The translations under genes and the position numbers were made by a program. The notes below the pieces were generated by a model that was not told the origin of the DNA, searched no databases, and was given only the letters and a program-made list of their open reading frames with translations. A stretch of 64,000 bases of DNA, taken from the NCBI RefSeq assembly GCF_006539165.1, contig NZ_BJMM01000004.1, positions 310,001-374,000 on the forward strand, written 5' to 3'. Positions 24,865 through 33,479 of the stretch are shown one piece after another; within the stretch, counting starts at the first letter, position 1; each line of letters starts with the position of its first letter. The stretch comes from Streptomyces cacaoi. Its GTDB lineage: Bacteria; Actinomycetota; Actinomycetes; Streptomycetales; Streptomycetaceae.

Positions 24865-26086
24865 GGTGGCCGGCGGTCAAGTGCTGGAAAAAGAAGGGGA
24901 GTTCGGGTCCGGTGGTGCCGAGGCCGAGCGGCTGCGCAGATGGCGGCTGGTGCTGGGCGGTGGCCCGGCGGACGGCACCGGCTGCACGCTGAGCGGGGCG
25001 GACGACGGTATGGACCGCACCCTGGAGGCCGTCTACGGGGGAGGCCGTGGCGGCCGGGCGGGCGCGGGCGGGGCCGGTGGCGGTCCGGGCGGCGGCCGGC
25101 GCGGCGCGGGGCTGGGCGGTTCGGCGCCGCAGGTGTCCCGCTGGCTCGGGGACATCCGCACCTACTTCCCCAGTTCGGTGGTGCAGGTGATGCAGCGGGA
25201 CGCCATCGACCGGCTCGGCCTGGCGTCCCTGCTGCTGGAGCCGGAGATGCTGGAGGCCGTCGAGCCGGATGTGCATCTGGTCGGCACGCTGCTGTCGCTG
25301 AACAGGGCCATGCCGGAGTCGAGCAAGGAGACGGCGCGGGCCGTCGTGCGCAAGGTCGTCGAGGAGCTGGAGAAGCGGCTGGCGGCGCGGACGCGCTCCA
25401 CGCTGAACGGGGCGCTGGACCGCTCGGCGAAGGTCAACCGCCCCCGGCACCGGGACATCGACTGGAACCGCACGATCCGCGCCAATCTGAAGAACTATCT
25501 GCCCGAGTACGGCACCGTCGTGCCCGAGCGGCTGATCGGCTACGGGCGGGCCGCGCAGGCGGTGAAGAAGGACGTCGTGCTGTGCATCGACCAGTCGGGC
25601 TCGATGGCGTCGTCCGTCGTCTACGCCTCGGTGTTCGGCGCGGTCCTCGCGTCGATGCGCACGCTGGACACCCGGCTGGTCGTCTTCGACACCAGCGTCG
25701 TCGATCTGACCGAGGAGCTGGACGACCCGGTGGACGTCCTGTTCGGCACCCAGCTCGGCGGCGGCACCGACATCAACCGGGCCCTGGCGTACTGCCAGTC
25801 GCGCATCACCCGGCCCGCGGAGACCGTCGTCGTGCTGATCAGCGATCTGTACGAGGGCGGGATCAGGGACGAGATGCTCAAGCGGGTGGCGGCGATGAAG
25901 AGCGCGGGCGTGCAGTTCGTGACGCTGCTCGCGCTCTCCGACGACGGCGCCCCCTCCTACGACCGCGACCACGCCGCGGCGCTGGCCGCGCTGGGCGCCC
26001 CGGCCTTCGCGTGCACGCCCGACCACTTCCCGGAGGTGATGGCAGCGGCGCTGGAGAAGCGTCCCGTCCCGGTGCCGGACGTGTAG
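24857..26086 (+). CDS. VWA-domain protein, MoxR partner
   Basis: About 409 residues from GTG 24857, overlapping the DUF5682 stop by 8 bp (GTG 24866 is an alternative). After a Gly-rich linker (about 60-85) and a helical domain, the C-terminal half is a von Willebrand A domain with a full MIDAS: Asp245-Gln-Ser-Gly-Ser, Thr304 (GGGTD) and Asp330 (SDLYEGG). Metal-dependent VWA domains paired with MoxR ATPases deliver or recognise substrates (CoxE, YehP and RavA-ViaA type systems). Last gene of the plus arm; 236 bp before sucC. Confidence 0.9.
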   Translation: MREVAGGQVLEKEGEFGSGGAEAERLRRWRLVLGGGPADGTGCTLSGADDGMDRTLEAVYGGGRGGRAGAGGAGGGPGGGRRGAGLGGSAPQVSRWLGDIRTYFPSSVVQVMQRDAIDRLGLASLLLEPEMLEAVEPDVHLVGTLLSLNRAMPESSKETARAVVRKVVEELEKRLAARTRSTLNGALDRSAKVNRPRHRDIDWNRTIRANLKNYLPEYGTVVPERLIGYGRAAQAVKKDVVLCIDQSGSMASSVVYASVFGAVLASMRTLDTRLVVFDTSVVDLTEELDDPVDVLFGTQLGGGTDINRALAYCQSRITRPAETVVVLISDLYEGGIRDEMLKRVAAMKSAGVQFVTLLALSDDGAPSYDRDHAAALAALGAPAFACTPDHFPEVMAAALEKRPVPVPDV

Positions 26087-26157
26087 CCGGCCGCGGGGGA
26101 GGGCCGGGAGCGGGGCGGAGGCCCGGCCGCCGCCGGGGAGGCCCGGGCCGTCCGCTC

Positions 26158-26187
26158 TGTGACCGTTGTCACCGCTCATGTGTGAGC
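26158..26187. promoter_or_regulatory. Two adjacent palindromes upstream of sucC, one CRP-like
   Basis: TGTGA-CCGTTG-TCACC (26158-26173) fits the CRP/GlxR-type consensus TGTGA-N6-TCACA except for the last base, and contains the perfect dyad GTGAC-CGTT-GTCAC. One base later comes a second perfect dyad, GCTCA-TGTG-TGAGC (26174-26187). They lie 136-165 bp before the sucC start, where a promoter or operator is expected. A Streptomyces Crp site is the leading guess. Confidence 0.5.
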
Positions 26188-26322
26188 TGTGATTTAGGAA
26201 GCGCACACACGCAGAGCTAACCTGCAAGGCGGACATGCCGCGCGCTCCCGTGGACCACGCGGCCTCGCGGCACGCCCACGCTGACAACGATCGCGACCAC
26301 TGATCTAAGGGGACGGACGCGC

Positions 26323-27495
26323 GTGGACCTGTTCGAGTACCAGGCGAAGGACCTCTTCGCCAAGCATGACGTGCCGGTGCTGGCCGGTGAAGTCATCGAG
26401 ACGCCGGAGGCGGCGCGCGAGGTGACCGAGCGACTCGGCGGCCGGGCGGTCGTCAAGGCGCAGGTCAAGACCGGCGGCCGCGGCAAGGCCGGCGGTGTGA
26501 AGCTGGCATCCGACCCCGCGGACGCGGTCGAGAAGGCCGGTCAGATCCTCGGCATGGACATCAAGGGCCACACGGTCCACAAGGTCATGCTGGCCGAGAC
26601 GGCGGACATCCAGGACGAGTACTACGTCTCGTTCCTGCTGGACCGCACCAACCGCACCTTCCTCGCCATGGCCTCCGTCGAGGGCGGCGTGGAGATCGAG
26701 GAGGTCGCGGCCACCAAGCCCGAGGCCCTGGCCAAGATCCCGGTGGACGCCATCGCCGGTGTGACCGAGGAGAAGGCCCGCGAGATCGCCGAGGCCGCGA
26801 AGTTCCCGGCCGAGCTGATCGACCAGGTGGCGAACGTCCTGGTGAAGCTGTGGGACGTGTTCGTCAAGGAGGACGCCCTCCTCGTCGAGGTCAACCCGCT
26901 GGTCAAGACGGCCGAGGGCAAGATCATCGCGCTGGACGGCAAGGTCTCGCTGGACGCCAACGCCGACTTCCGCCAGCCCGAGCACGAGGCCCTGGAGGAC
27001 AAGGCCGCGGCCAACCCGCTGGAGGCCGCCGCCAAGGCCAAGGGCCTCAACTACGTCAAGCTCGACGGCCAGGTCGGCATCATCGGCAACGGCGCGGGCC
27101 TGGTCATGTCCACCCTCGACGTGGTGGCCTACGCGGGCGAGAAGCACAGCAACGTCAAGCCCGCCAACTTCCTCGACATCGGTGGCGGTGCCTCCGCCGA
27201 GGTCATGGCGAACGGCCTGGAGATCATCCTCGGCGACCCGGACGTCAAGTCCGTGTTCGTGAACGTCTTCGGCGGCATCACCGCCTGCGACGCGGTCGCC
27301 AACGGCATCGTGCAGGCGCTGGAGCTGCTCAAGTCCAAGGGCGAGGACGTCACCAAGCCGCTGGTCGTGCGTCTGGACGGCAACAACGCCGAGCTGGGCC
27401 GCAAGATCCTGACCGACGCGGCGCACCCGCTGGTGCAGCAGGTCGACACGATGGACGGCGCGGCCGACAAGGCCGCCGAGCTGGCCGCCAAGTAA
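26323..27495 (+). CDS. sucC: Succinyl-CoA synthetase beta subunit
   Basis: 390 residues beginning [20 protein letters not shown], the standard SucC N-terminus, from GTG 26323 with AAGGGGACG upstream. The ATP-grasp domain is evident ([19 protein letters not shown] for nucleotide binding; EVNPLVKT and [14 protein letters not shown] for metal binding), and the C-terminal domain has [15 protein letters not shown] and [13 protein letters not shown]. With SucD it makes succinate and NTP from succinyl-CoA in the TCA cycle. sucD follows after 35 bp in the same operon. Confidence 0.97.
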   Translation: MDLFEYQAKDLFAKHDVPVLAGEVIETPEAAREVTERLGGRAVVKAQVKTGGRGKAGGVKLASDPADAVEKAGQILGMDIKGHTVHKVMLAETADIQDEYYVSFLLDRTNRTFLAMASVEGGVEIEEVAATKPEALAKIPVDAIAGVTEEKAREIAEAAKFPAELIDQVANVLVKLWDVFVKEDALLVEVNPLVKTAEGKIIALDGKVSLDANADFRQPEHEALEDKAAANPLEAAAKAKGLNYVKLDGQVGIIGNGAGLVMSTLDVVAYAGEKHSNVKPANFLDIGGGASAEVMANGLEIILGDPDVKSVFVNVFGGITACDAVANGIVQALELLKSKGEDVTKPLVVRLDGNNAELGRKILTDAAHPLVQQVDTMDGAADKAAELAAK

Positions 27496-27530
27496 GCCCG
27501 GACGAGACCGAACGAGGACATCTACACACC

Positions 27531-28415
27531 ATGGCTATCTTCCTCACCAAGGAGAGCAAGGTCATCGTCCAGGGGATGACCGGCTCCGAGGGCCAGAAGC
27601 ACACCAAGCGGATGCTCGCTTCCGGCACCAACATCGTCGGCGGCGTCAACCCGCGCAAGGCCGGCACCAACGTCGACTTCGACGGGACCGAGGTCCCGGT
27701 CTTCGGCGGCGTCAAGGAGGCGATGGAGAAGACCGGTGCCGACGTCACCGTCATCTTCGTCCCGCCGAAGTTCGCCAAGGACGCGGTCGTCGAGGCCGTG
27801 GACGCGGGCATCGGACTGGCCGTCGTGATCACCGAGGGCATCGCCGTCCACGACACCGCCTACTTCTGGGACTACGCCTCCCAGAAGGGCAACAAGACGC
27901 GGATCGTCGGCCCCAACTGCCCCGGCCTGATCACCCCCGGCCAGTCGAACGCGGGCATCATCCCGGCCGACATCACCAACTCGGGCCGTATCGGGCTGGT
28001 CTCCAAGTCCGGCACGCTGACGTACCAGATGATGTACGAGCTGCGCGACATCGGCTTCTCGACCTGCGTCGGCATCGGCGGTGACCCGGTCATCGGCACC
28101 ACCCACATCGACGCGCTGAAGGCGTTCGAGGCCGACCCCGACACCGACCTGATCGTGATGATCGGCGAGATCGGCGGCGACGCCGAGGAGCGCGCGGCGG
28201 ACTTCATCAAGGAGAACGTGACCAAGCCGGTCGTCGGCTACGTCGCGGGCTTCACCGCCCCGGAGGGCAAGACCATGGGCCACGCCGGCGCCATCGTCTC
28301 CGGCTCCTCCGGCACCGCGCAGGCCAAGAAGGAGGCCCTGGAGGCCGCGGGCGTGAAGGTCGGCAAGACCCCGTCCGAGACCGCCCGCCTCGCCCGCGAG
28401 CGCCTCTCCGCCTGA
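27531..28415 (+). CDS. sucD: Succinyl-CoA synthetase alpha subunit
   Basis: 294 residues from ATG 27531 ([18 protein letters not shown], the usual start; GAGGAC upstream). It has the CoA-binding Rossmann region ([17 protein letters not shown]), the [11 protein letters not shown] loop, [12 protein letters not shown], and the phosphohistidine His251 in MGHAGAIV. The protein carries the phosphorylated histidine during succinyl-CoA to succinate conversion. Forms an operon with sucC and ends 219 bp before a strong terminator. Confidence 0.97.
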   Translation: MAIFLTKESKVIVQGMTGSEGQKHTKRMLASGTNIVGGVNPRKAGTNVDFDGTEVPVFGGVKEAMEKTGADVTVIFVPPKFAKDAVVEAVDAGIGLAVVITEGIAVHDTAYFWDYASQKGNKTRIVGPNCPGLITPGQSNAGIIPADITNSGRIGLVSKSGTLTYQMMYELRDIGFSTCVGIGGDPVIGTTHIDALKAFEADPDTDLIVMIGEIGGDAEERAADFIKENVTKPVVGYVAGFTAPEGKTMGHAGAIVSGSSGTAQAKKEALEAAGVKVGKTPSETARLARERLSA

Positions 28416-28633
28416 GCCCTCGCCGAGCCCTCGCGGAGCCTTCGGCCGGGCACCGGCCGATCCCGCTCCCGGGCGGCCGGCGCACCGCCCGGCGCACGGC
28501 GGCTGCCCGACGGCTTTCCGTCCACGGACGGTGTCCGCCGGCCGGCCTCCGCGCGGCGGTCGCCCGCCGCGGCCCGTGGGCTGCCGCCGCCCGCCGCCGG
28601 GCGGCCCCCGGCAGGCTCTTCGGCAGGCTCGTC

Positions 28634-28676
28634 GTCAGGCCCGCGTCCCGGACCCGTTCCGGGGCGCGGGCCTGAC
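28634..28676 (+). terminator. Strong hairpin terminator after sucCD
   Basis: A 19-bp stem with one T-G pair: GTCAGGCCCGCG-T-CCCGGA, loop CCCGT, TCCGGG-G-CGCGGGCCTGAC. It is the most stable hairpin in the 349-bp region between sucD and the histidine kinase gene and probably ends the sucCD message. Confidence 0.8.
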
Positions 28677-28710
28677 GCGTACCCGGGGTGGTACCTGAGG
28701 AGGACGCCGG

Positions 28711-28758
28711 CAGATCAGTATCTGTGGGGACGGCAGCGTCCCGGCGGCTGCCTACTGT
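28711..28758 (+). promoter_or_regulatory. Promoter region of the two-component system with a 14-bp palindrome
   Basis: TACTGT (28753-28758) is 6 bp before ATG 28765 and no Shine-Dalgarno is present, so the kinase mRNA is likely leaderless. Upstream at 28711-28724 lies the perfect dyad CAGAT-CAGT-ATCTG, roughly at the -50 position, fitting an activator or autoregulatory site of the NarL-type regulator. Confidence 0.45.
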
Positions 28759-28764
28759 GGCGGT

Positions 28765-30297
28765 ATGAGCGACCAGACCGGGGCCGCGAGCGTGCCCACC
28801 GAAACCGCCCTCGTCGCCGGTGTCCTGCGCACCGTGCGGCGGGACCTGTTCACCGACGTCCTCGCCCCGCGCCCGCTGCCGCCGCGCCCCGAGCCGCGCC
28901 CCGACGGGCGGCTGCGCAGGCTGCCCGCGCCGCTGCGGGAGAAGGCACGGTGGACCCCGCACGCGCTCGTCGTCGGCTGCGCCGCCTTCGCCTTCTTCGT
29001 GCTGCTGATCAAGGGGGTGGAGTTCGGTTCGCTCGGCTCCGTGGTGCCGCTGACGCTGTCCCTGCTGGCCACCGGCCCCGTCGCGCTGACCCTGCTGCGG
29101 CCCGTCGGCGCCTACTGGATCTCCTGCGCCGGGCTGGTGCTGGCGATGGGGTACAGCGGTGACTGGGGCTCGGCGGCCCTGCTGTGCCACGTGGTGGTGA
29201 TGGTGCTGGTGGTGCTGCGCACCCGGCCGCGGCTGGCCGCCGAGATGTGGGTGGTGACCTTCGTCGGCTGTGCGCTCGTCCTGACCCTCCTCCAACGCGG
29301 CGACCGCGATCTCGCGCAGTACGCGGCGGCCACCGCCGTGGGGCTGGTCGCCGCCGCGGCCGTACGGGCCTGGCGGGACGAGCGCCGGCACGTCGAGGAG
29401 ACCGAGACCGTCAAGGAGCAGGAGCGCGCCCACCGCACCGTCCTGGAGGAACGGGCCACCATCGCGCGGGAGTTGCACGACGTCGTCGCCCACCACATGT
29501 CCGTCATCGCCATCCAGGCCGAGGCGGCGCCGTACCGGGTGGAGAACACGCCGCCCGAACTCGCCACGGCCCTCGGCACCATCCGGGAGAACGCCGTCGC
29601 CGCCCTCACCGAACTGCGCCGCATCCTCGGCGTCGTACGCTCCGGCGACACCGACCCGTACCGGGACACCGACCCGGAGGCGCCCCAGCCGACCCTCGCC
29701 GACCTCGACGCGCTGCTGGAGAGCGTCCGCAAGACCGGCCTGGACGCGGACGCCGTCGTCACCGGCGCGGTACGGCCGCTGCCGCAGGGCGTCGAACTGT
29801 CCGCCTACCGCCTGGTCCAGGAGGCGCTCAGCAATGTGCTGCGGCACTCGCCCGGCGCCTCCGCGCGCGTCGAGATCGCCTATGTGCTCGGCGGGCTCGG
29901 GCTGCGCATCGTCAACGGCCGCCCCGACCGCCCCGCCGAACCCTCGCCGGGCGCCGGGCACGGCGTGCTCGGCATGCGCGAGCGGGTGCAGGTGCTCGGC
30001 GGCGAGATGACGGCCGGGCCCACCGACGACGGCGGATACGAGGTGGCCGCGTTTCTGCCCGCGCCCGGGACCGAGACGGGGACCGGGGGCCGGGGCGGGG
30101 CCGGGGACGCTGCCGGTGACCCCGACGGGTCCGAGGAGGGCTCATCAGCCCGCTCCGACGGTTCCGACCGGTCCGACGCGCCCGACGGATCCGGGGAGTC
30201 GGCGGAGCCGGCGGGGCCAGCCGGGCCCGACGGGGCGGCCGGGGCGGCCGGTCGGAAGTCCGTCGGCTCCGGCCGGGACGCGGAGGCCACCGCATGA
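28765..30297 (+). CDS. Sensor histidine kinase, NarL/DesK-type
   Basis: 510 residues. About five to six transmembrane helices (residues ~70-190) form the sensor. The dimerization/phosphoacceptor domain is HisKA_3 (ERATIARELHDVVAHHMSVIAIQAE) with His238 as phosphorylation site. The ATPase part shows the N box (RLVQEALSNVLRHSPGA) and G box (GHGVLGMRERVQVLGG). Unusual is a ~75-residue acidic/Gly/Ser tail after the kinase domain, probably disordered. The stop overlaps the start of the response regulator gene as ATGA. Signal unknown. Confidence 0.92.
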   Translation: MSDQTGAASVPTETALVAGVLRTVRRDLFTDVLAPRPLPPRPEPRPDGRLRRLPAPLREKARWTPHALVVGCAAFAFFVLLIKGVEFGSLGSVVPLTLSLLATGPVALTLLRPVGAYWISCAGLVLAMGYSGDWGSAALLCHVVVMVLVVLRTRPRLAAEMWVVTFVGCALVLTLLQRGDRDLAQYAAATAVGLVAAAAVRAWRDERRHVEETETVKEQERAHRTVLEERATIARELHDVVAHHMSVIAIQAEAAPYRVENTPPELATALGTIRENAVAALTELRRILGVVRSGDTDPYRDTDPEAPQPTLADLDALLESVRKTGLDADAVVTGAVRPLPQGVELSAYRLVQEALSNVLRHSPGASARVEIAYVLGGLGLRIVNGRPDRPAEPSPGAGHGVLGMRERVQVLGGEMTAGPTDDGGYEVAAFLPAPGTETGTGGRGGAGDAAGDPDGSEEGSSARSDGSDRSDAPDGSGESAEPAGPAGPDGAAGAAGRKSVGSGRDAEATA

Positions 30298-30950
30298 TCC
30301 GGGTGCTGATCGTCGACGACCAGGCCATGGTCCGCGAAGGCTTCTCCGTGCTGCTCGGCGCCATGCCCGGCATCGAGGTCGTCGGGGAGGCGGAGGACGG
30401 GCGCCGCGCCGTCGCCGAGGTGGCCCGGCTGCGCCCGGATGTGGTCCTCATGGACGTGCGGATGCCGCACATGAACGGGCTGGAGGCCACCCGCGAGATC
30501 GTCGCGGCGGACAGCGGTACGAAGGTGCTGATCCTGACCACCTACGACCTCGACGAGTACGTCTACCGGGCGCTGCGCGCCGGTGCCAGCGGCTTCCTGC
30601 TCAAGGACGCCTCGGCGGAGCGGCTGGCGGAGGGCGTCCGGGTGGTCGCGAGCGGCGAGGCGCTGCTCGCGCCGACCGTCACGAAGCGGCTGCTGACCGA
30701 GTTCTCCAAGCTCGGCTCGGTGCGCACGAACCCCCACGAGCGGATCGAGGAGCTGACGGAGCGCGAGTCGGAGGTCCTCGTGCTCGTCGCGCAGGGCCTG
30801 TCCAACGGCGAGATCGCCGCCCATCTCGTCGTCGCGGAGTCCACCGTCAAGACGCACGTCGGACGTGTCCTGGTCAAGCTCGGCCTGCGGGACCGCACCC
30901 AGGCCGTGGTCTTCGCCTACGAGGAGGGCCTGGTGCGGCCCGGCGCCTGA
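30294..30950 (+). CDS. NarL/FixJ-family response regulator
   Basis: 218 residues. The receiver domain has the acidic pair in VDDQ, phosphoacceptor Asp54 (VVLMDVRMP), the switch Thr in ILTTYD and Lys in FLLKDA. The C-terminal LuxR helix-turn-helix is complete (LTERESEVLVLVAQGLSNGEIAAHLVVAESTVKTHV, a broad region). Cognate partner of the kinase with which it overlaps by 4 bp. It likely binds its own promoter region. Confidence 0.94.
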   Translation: MIRVLIVDDQAMVREGFSVLLGAMPGIEVVGEAEDGRRAVAEVARLRPDVVLMDVRMPHMNGLEATREIVAADSGTKVLILTTYDLDEYVYRALRAGASGFLLKDASAERLAEGVRVVASGEALLAPTVTKRLLTEFSKLGSVRTNPHERIEELTERESEVLVLVAQGLSNGEIAAHLVVAESTVKTHVGRVLVKLGLRDRTQAVVFAYEEGLVRPGA

Positions 30951-31037
30951 CGCCCGACACCGGTACCGCACCGTCCCGGCGGTCCCGCCCCCGTCCCGCC
31001 CGGCACGGGGGCGGGGCCGCGCTCAGGCCCGCCGCGC

Positions 31038-33371
31038 TCAGGACCGCCCCGCGTCCCCGCCGCCGTCCGGCACACCGTCACCGCTCCCGCTCGCGTCACC
31101 GCTCCCGCCCTCGTTCCCGCTCCCGTCGTCCTGCCGGCTGTCGTCCTGTGCGCCGCTGTCCGTGCCGCCGTCCCGGTCCCTGTCCCCGCCGAGGAAGTCG
31201 TCCAGGTCGTTGCGGGTGTTGGTGGAGCGCAGCTGCGGGAGGTACGCGTGGGCCGGCTCGTACGCCGGGCCCGACCGCTCCGTCCGCGGCTCGACGGGCA
31301 GGGCCCGCAGCGACGGCAGACGGCCGTGCCCGGCGGCGCCCGCCGTGCCCGGCCCCGGCACCGGGTCCCGCAGCGGGGCCCCCGTCCCGGGTTCCGGCAC
31401 TCCGGGGGCGGTCTCCCGCGAGGACTTGCCCTCGTCGGAGGTCATCAGCGTGAAGACGGTCGCGACGGTGATCACGACCGTCAGGGCCACCGAGGCCGCC
31501 GTCCAGCCGCGCGTCGTCCGCTCGCTGTCCCGCCGCACCAGACGCGGCGGCAGCAGCCGCACGGGCTGGGCAGCGCCCAACTCCCGCAGGGCGCGCGCCA
31601 GCAGCGTCCCGCGCTCCCGCTCCGGTGCCTCGCGCAGCGGCGCCCAGTCGTCGACGAGCGCGGCCCGGGCGTGCGCCAGGCGCGCACCGGCGGCCCGGGC
31701 GCTGGCCTCCGTCTCCGCCGCGGTCTCCGACAGGCTCAGCCCGAGCCCGTCGTGCAGCAGCACCGTCGCGCGGTAGCAGCGGGGCAGCCGCAGCAGCGCC
31801 TCCAGCAGAGCCCGGTCGCGCGGCGGACCCGCGTACGCCTCCGGCAGGCCGCGCCCCGGGCGCAACTGGTGCCACGGCGAGAGCGCATAGGTGTAGACCG
31901 AGGCCCGGACCCAGCTGCCCGGATCGCCGTCCGCCTCGACCTCGGGCCAGTTCTGCCACGCCTGGTGGAACGCCCACTCGACCGCGCGCCGTGCCATCTT
32001 CCGGTGGCCGCACAGCAGGAACGCCTGCCGGGTCAGGGAGCGCCCGTGCGCGAGGTACAGCTGGTCGAAGGCGGCCTCCGGCGCGCTCGTTCCCTCCTCC
32101 GGCGCCGTCTCGGGCACCGCCTCCGGCGCGAACGGGCCCGGCGCCGACGGACGCGCCCCCTGCCCCGGAACCGCGTCCGTCACCCGCGCCCACGACGGTG
32201 TCCGCTCCCCGGACGGCCCGGGAACGAGCCCGGCCGGATGCCGCTCCCCGGCACCCGTTCCGCCCGCGCCGCCCGTTCCGCTTCCGTCGCGCGCGCCGTC
32301 CCTGTCGCCGTCGAAGGCCAGCAGCGACTCCGGCCGGAACAGCGCCTCCGGCAGCGAACCGGACCGGAACAGCGACTCGGGGAGCGACTCCGGACCGAAC
32401 ATCGCCCTGCACCCCGGCGACTCCGGCCCCGCCGACGCCCCACGCCCCGACCCCGTGCCCGATCCCGACCCCGCCCCGGGCCCCTTCCGCGCCGCCGGCG
32501 GCACCCGCCGCACCGGCCCGGCCGGGCCCGGCACCGCAGCTCCACCCCCGCCACCCCCGGAACCGCCCTCCGCGCCTTCCGCGCCCTCCGCGCCTTCCGC
32601 GGCACCCCCACCGCCTGCGGCAGCACCCTCGCGATCCGCCGGGCCGCCTGCGCCGCTCGTCTCCACGCTTCCGCCGTCTTCGGCAGCACCCTGGCGGTCG
32701 GCCGGGTCGTCCTCGCGGTCCACCGGGTCGCCTGCGCGGTCCGCCGCCGTGGCTCCGCCGTCTGCCTCGGCGCCCTCGCGGTCCGCGGCGCCCGCCTCGC
32801 CGTCCGCCTCGGCGTTCGCCGCCGCGTCGGCCTCCGGCGGCGTCCCGACGGCGGCGACCGACGCCGAACCGGAAGCCGGGCCGGACACCGAGCCGTGCCC
32901 GGAGCCGGACGTGGTGCTGTGCCCGGAGCCCTGCACGGAGTCGGGCGCGGAGCCGGGTGCCGCCGAGTCGGGCGCGGAGTCGTGCGCGGGATCCGGCGGG
33001 GGGTCGGGTGCCGGGGTGGTGTCCGGGCCGGGGTGGGCCGGTCCGGGTTCGGGCTGTTGCCGGGGGCGGCGGTTGCGGCAGGCAGCGGAGCGGGGCTGCT
33101 TGCCGCCCTTCCCGGTGCGCTTGGCCCGCGGCAGCTTCCCGACGGGCTGCTTGCGCGTGCGCCGGGGTCCGCCCCCGCGCGCGCCCCCGCCCCCGCCGGG
33201 CTCCGGGTGCGCGTGCCCGCCCCGGACGGGCGCGGACGGGGCCGAGGGGGTGTCACCGGCCGTACCGGATCCGGGCGCGTACCCGGTCGCGGGGCCGGTG
33301 GCGGGGCCGGATGCGGACGCGGATCGGGCGCCCTTCCCCGGGCGCTGAGGGCGGGCGGTGGGCCTGGTCAT
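31038..33371 (-). CDS. Sigma-70-like protein with huge disordered N-terminus and one transmembrane helix
   Basis: 777 residues from ATG 33371. Residues 1-433 are low complexity (Gly/Pro/Ala/Asp, with GAEGAEGAEG and PESLFR/PEALFR repeats). From FDQLYLAHGRSL (residue 434) to about 600 the sequence resembles sigma-70 regions 2 and 4 of ECF factors (AFLLCGHRKMARRAVEWAFHQAW ... LLRLPRCYRATVLLHDGLGLSLSETAAETEAS, broad regions). A single transmembrane helix follows (about 622-643), then an acidic Gly/Ser/Asp tail. A sigma-like fold tied to the membrane is odd; it may have lost promoter binding. The start is uncertain because no Shine-Dalgarno is evident. Divergent from the perM-like gene. Confidence 0.65.
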   Translation of the reverse strand: MTRPTARPQRPGKGARSASASGPATGPATGYAPGSGTAGDTPSAPSAPVRGGHAHPEPGGGGGARGGGPRRTRKQPVGKLPRAKRTGKGGKQPRSAACRNRRPRQQPEPGPAHPGPDTTPAPDPPPDPAHDSAPDSAAPGSAPDSVQGSGHSTTSGSGHGSVSGPASGSASVAAVGTPPEADAAANAEADGEAGAADREGAEADGGATAADRAGDPVDREDDPADRQGAAEDGGSVETSGAGGPADREGAAAGGGGAAEGAEGAEGAEGGSGGGGGGAAVPGPAGPVRRVPPAARKGPGAGSGSGTGSGRGASAGPESPGCRAMFGPESLPESLFRSGSLPEALFRPESLLAFDGDRDGARDGSGTGGAGGTGAGERHPAGLVPGPSGERTPSWARVTDAVPGQGARPSAPGPFAPEAVPETAPEEGTSAPEAAFDQLYLAHGRSLTRQAFLLCGHRKMARRAVEWAFHQAWQNWPEVEADGDPGSWVRASVYTYALSPWHQLRPGRGLPEAYAGPPRDRALLEALLRLPRCYRATVLLHDGLGLSLSETAAETEASARAAGARLAHARAALVDDWAPLREAPERERGTLLARALRELGAAQPVRLLPPRLVRRDSERTTRGWTAASVALTVVITVATVFTLMTSDEGKSSRETAPGVPEPGTGAPLRDPVPGPGTAGAAGHGRLPSLRALPVEPRTERSGPAYEPAHAYLPQLRSTNTRNDLDDFLGGDRDRDGGTDSGAQDDSRQDDGSGNEGGSGDASGSGDGVPDGGGDAGRS

Positions 33372-33479
33372 CGGAGCGCCATGAAACTGAAGGAAAGGTG
33401 CATAACGCCTAGCTTGGGCGACACAACGATGATTCGCCTGCTACTAGGGCAAAACGGGTGTTCTTGGCAGCATGACGAC

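Noticed and set aside
31248..33479. Plus-strand extension of the perM-like gene across the sigma-like gene
   Set aside because: Arg/Pro-rich shadow sequence. The family N-terminus starts at GTG 33480.
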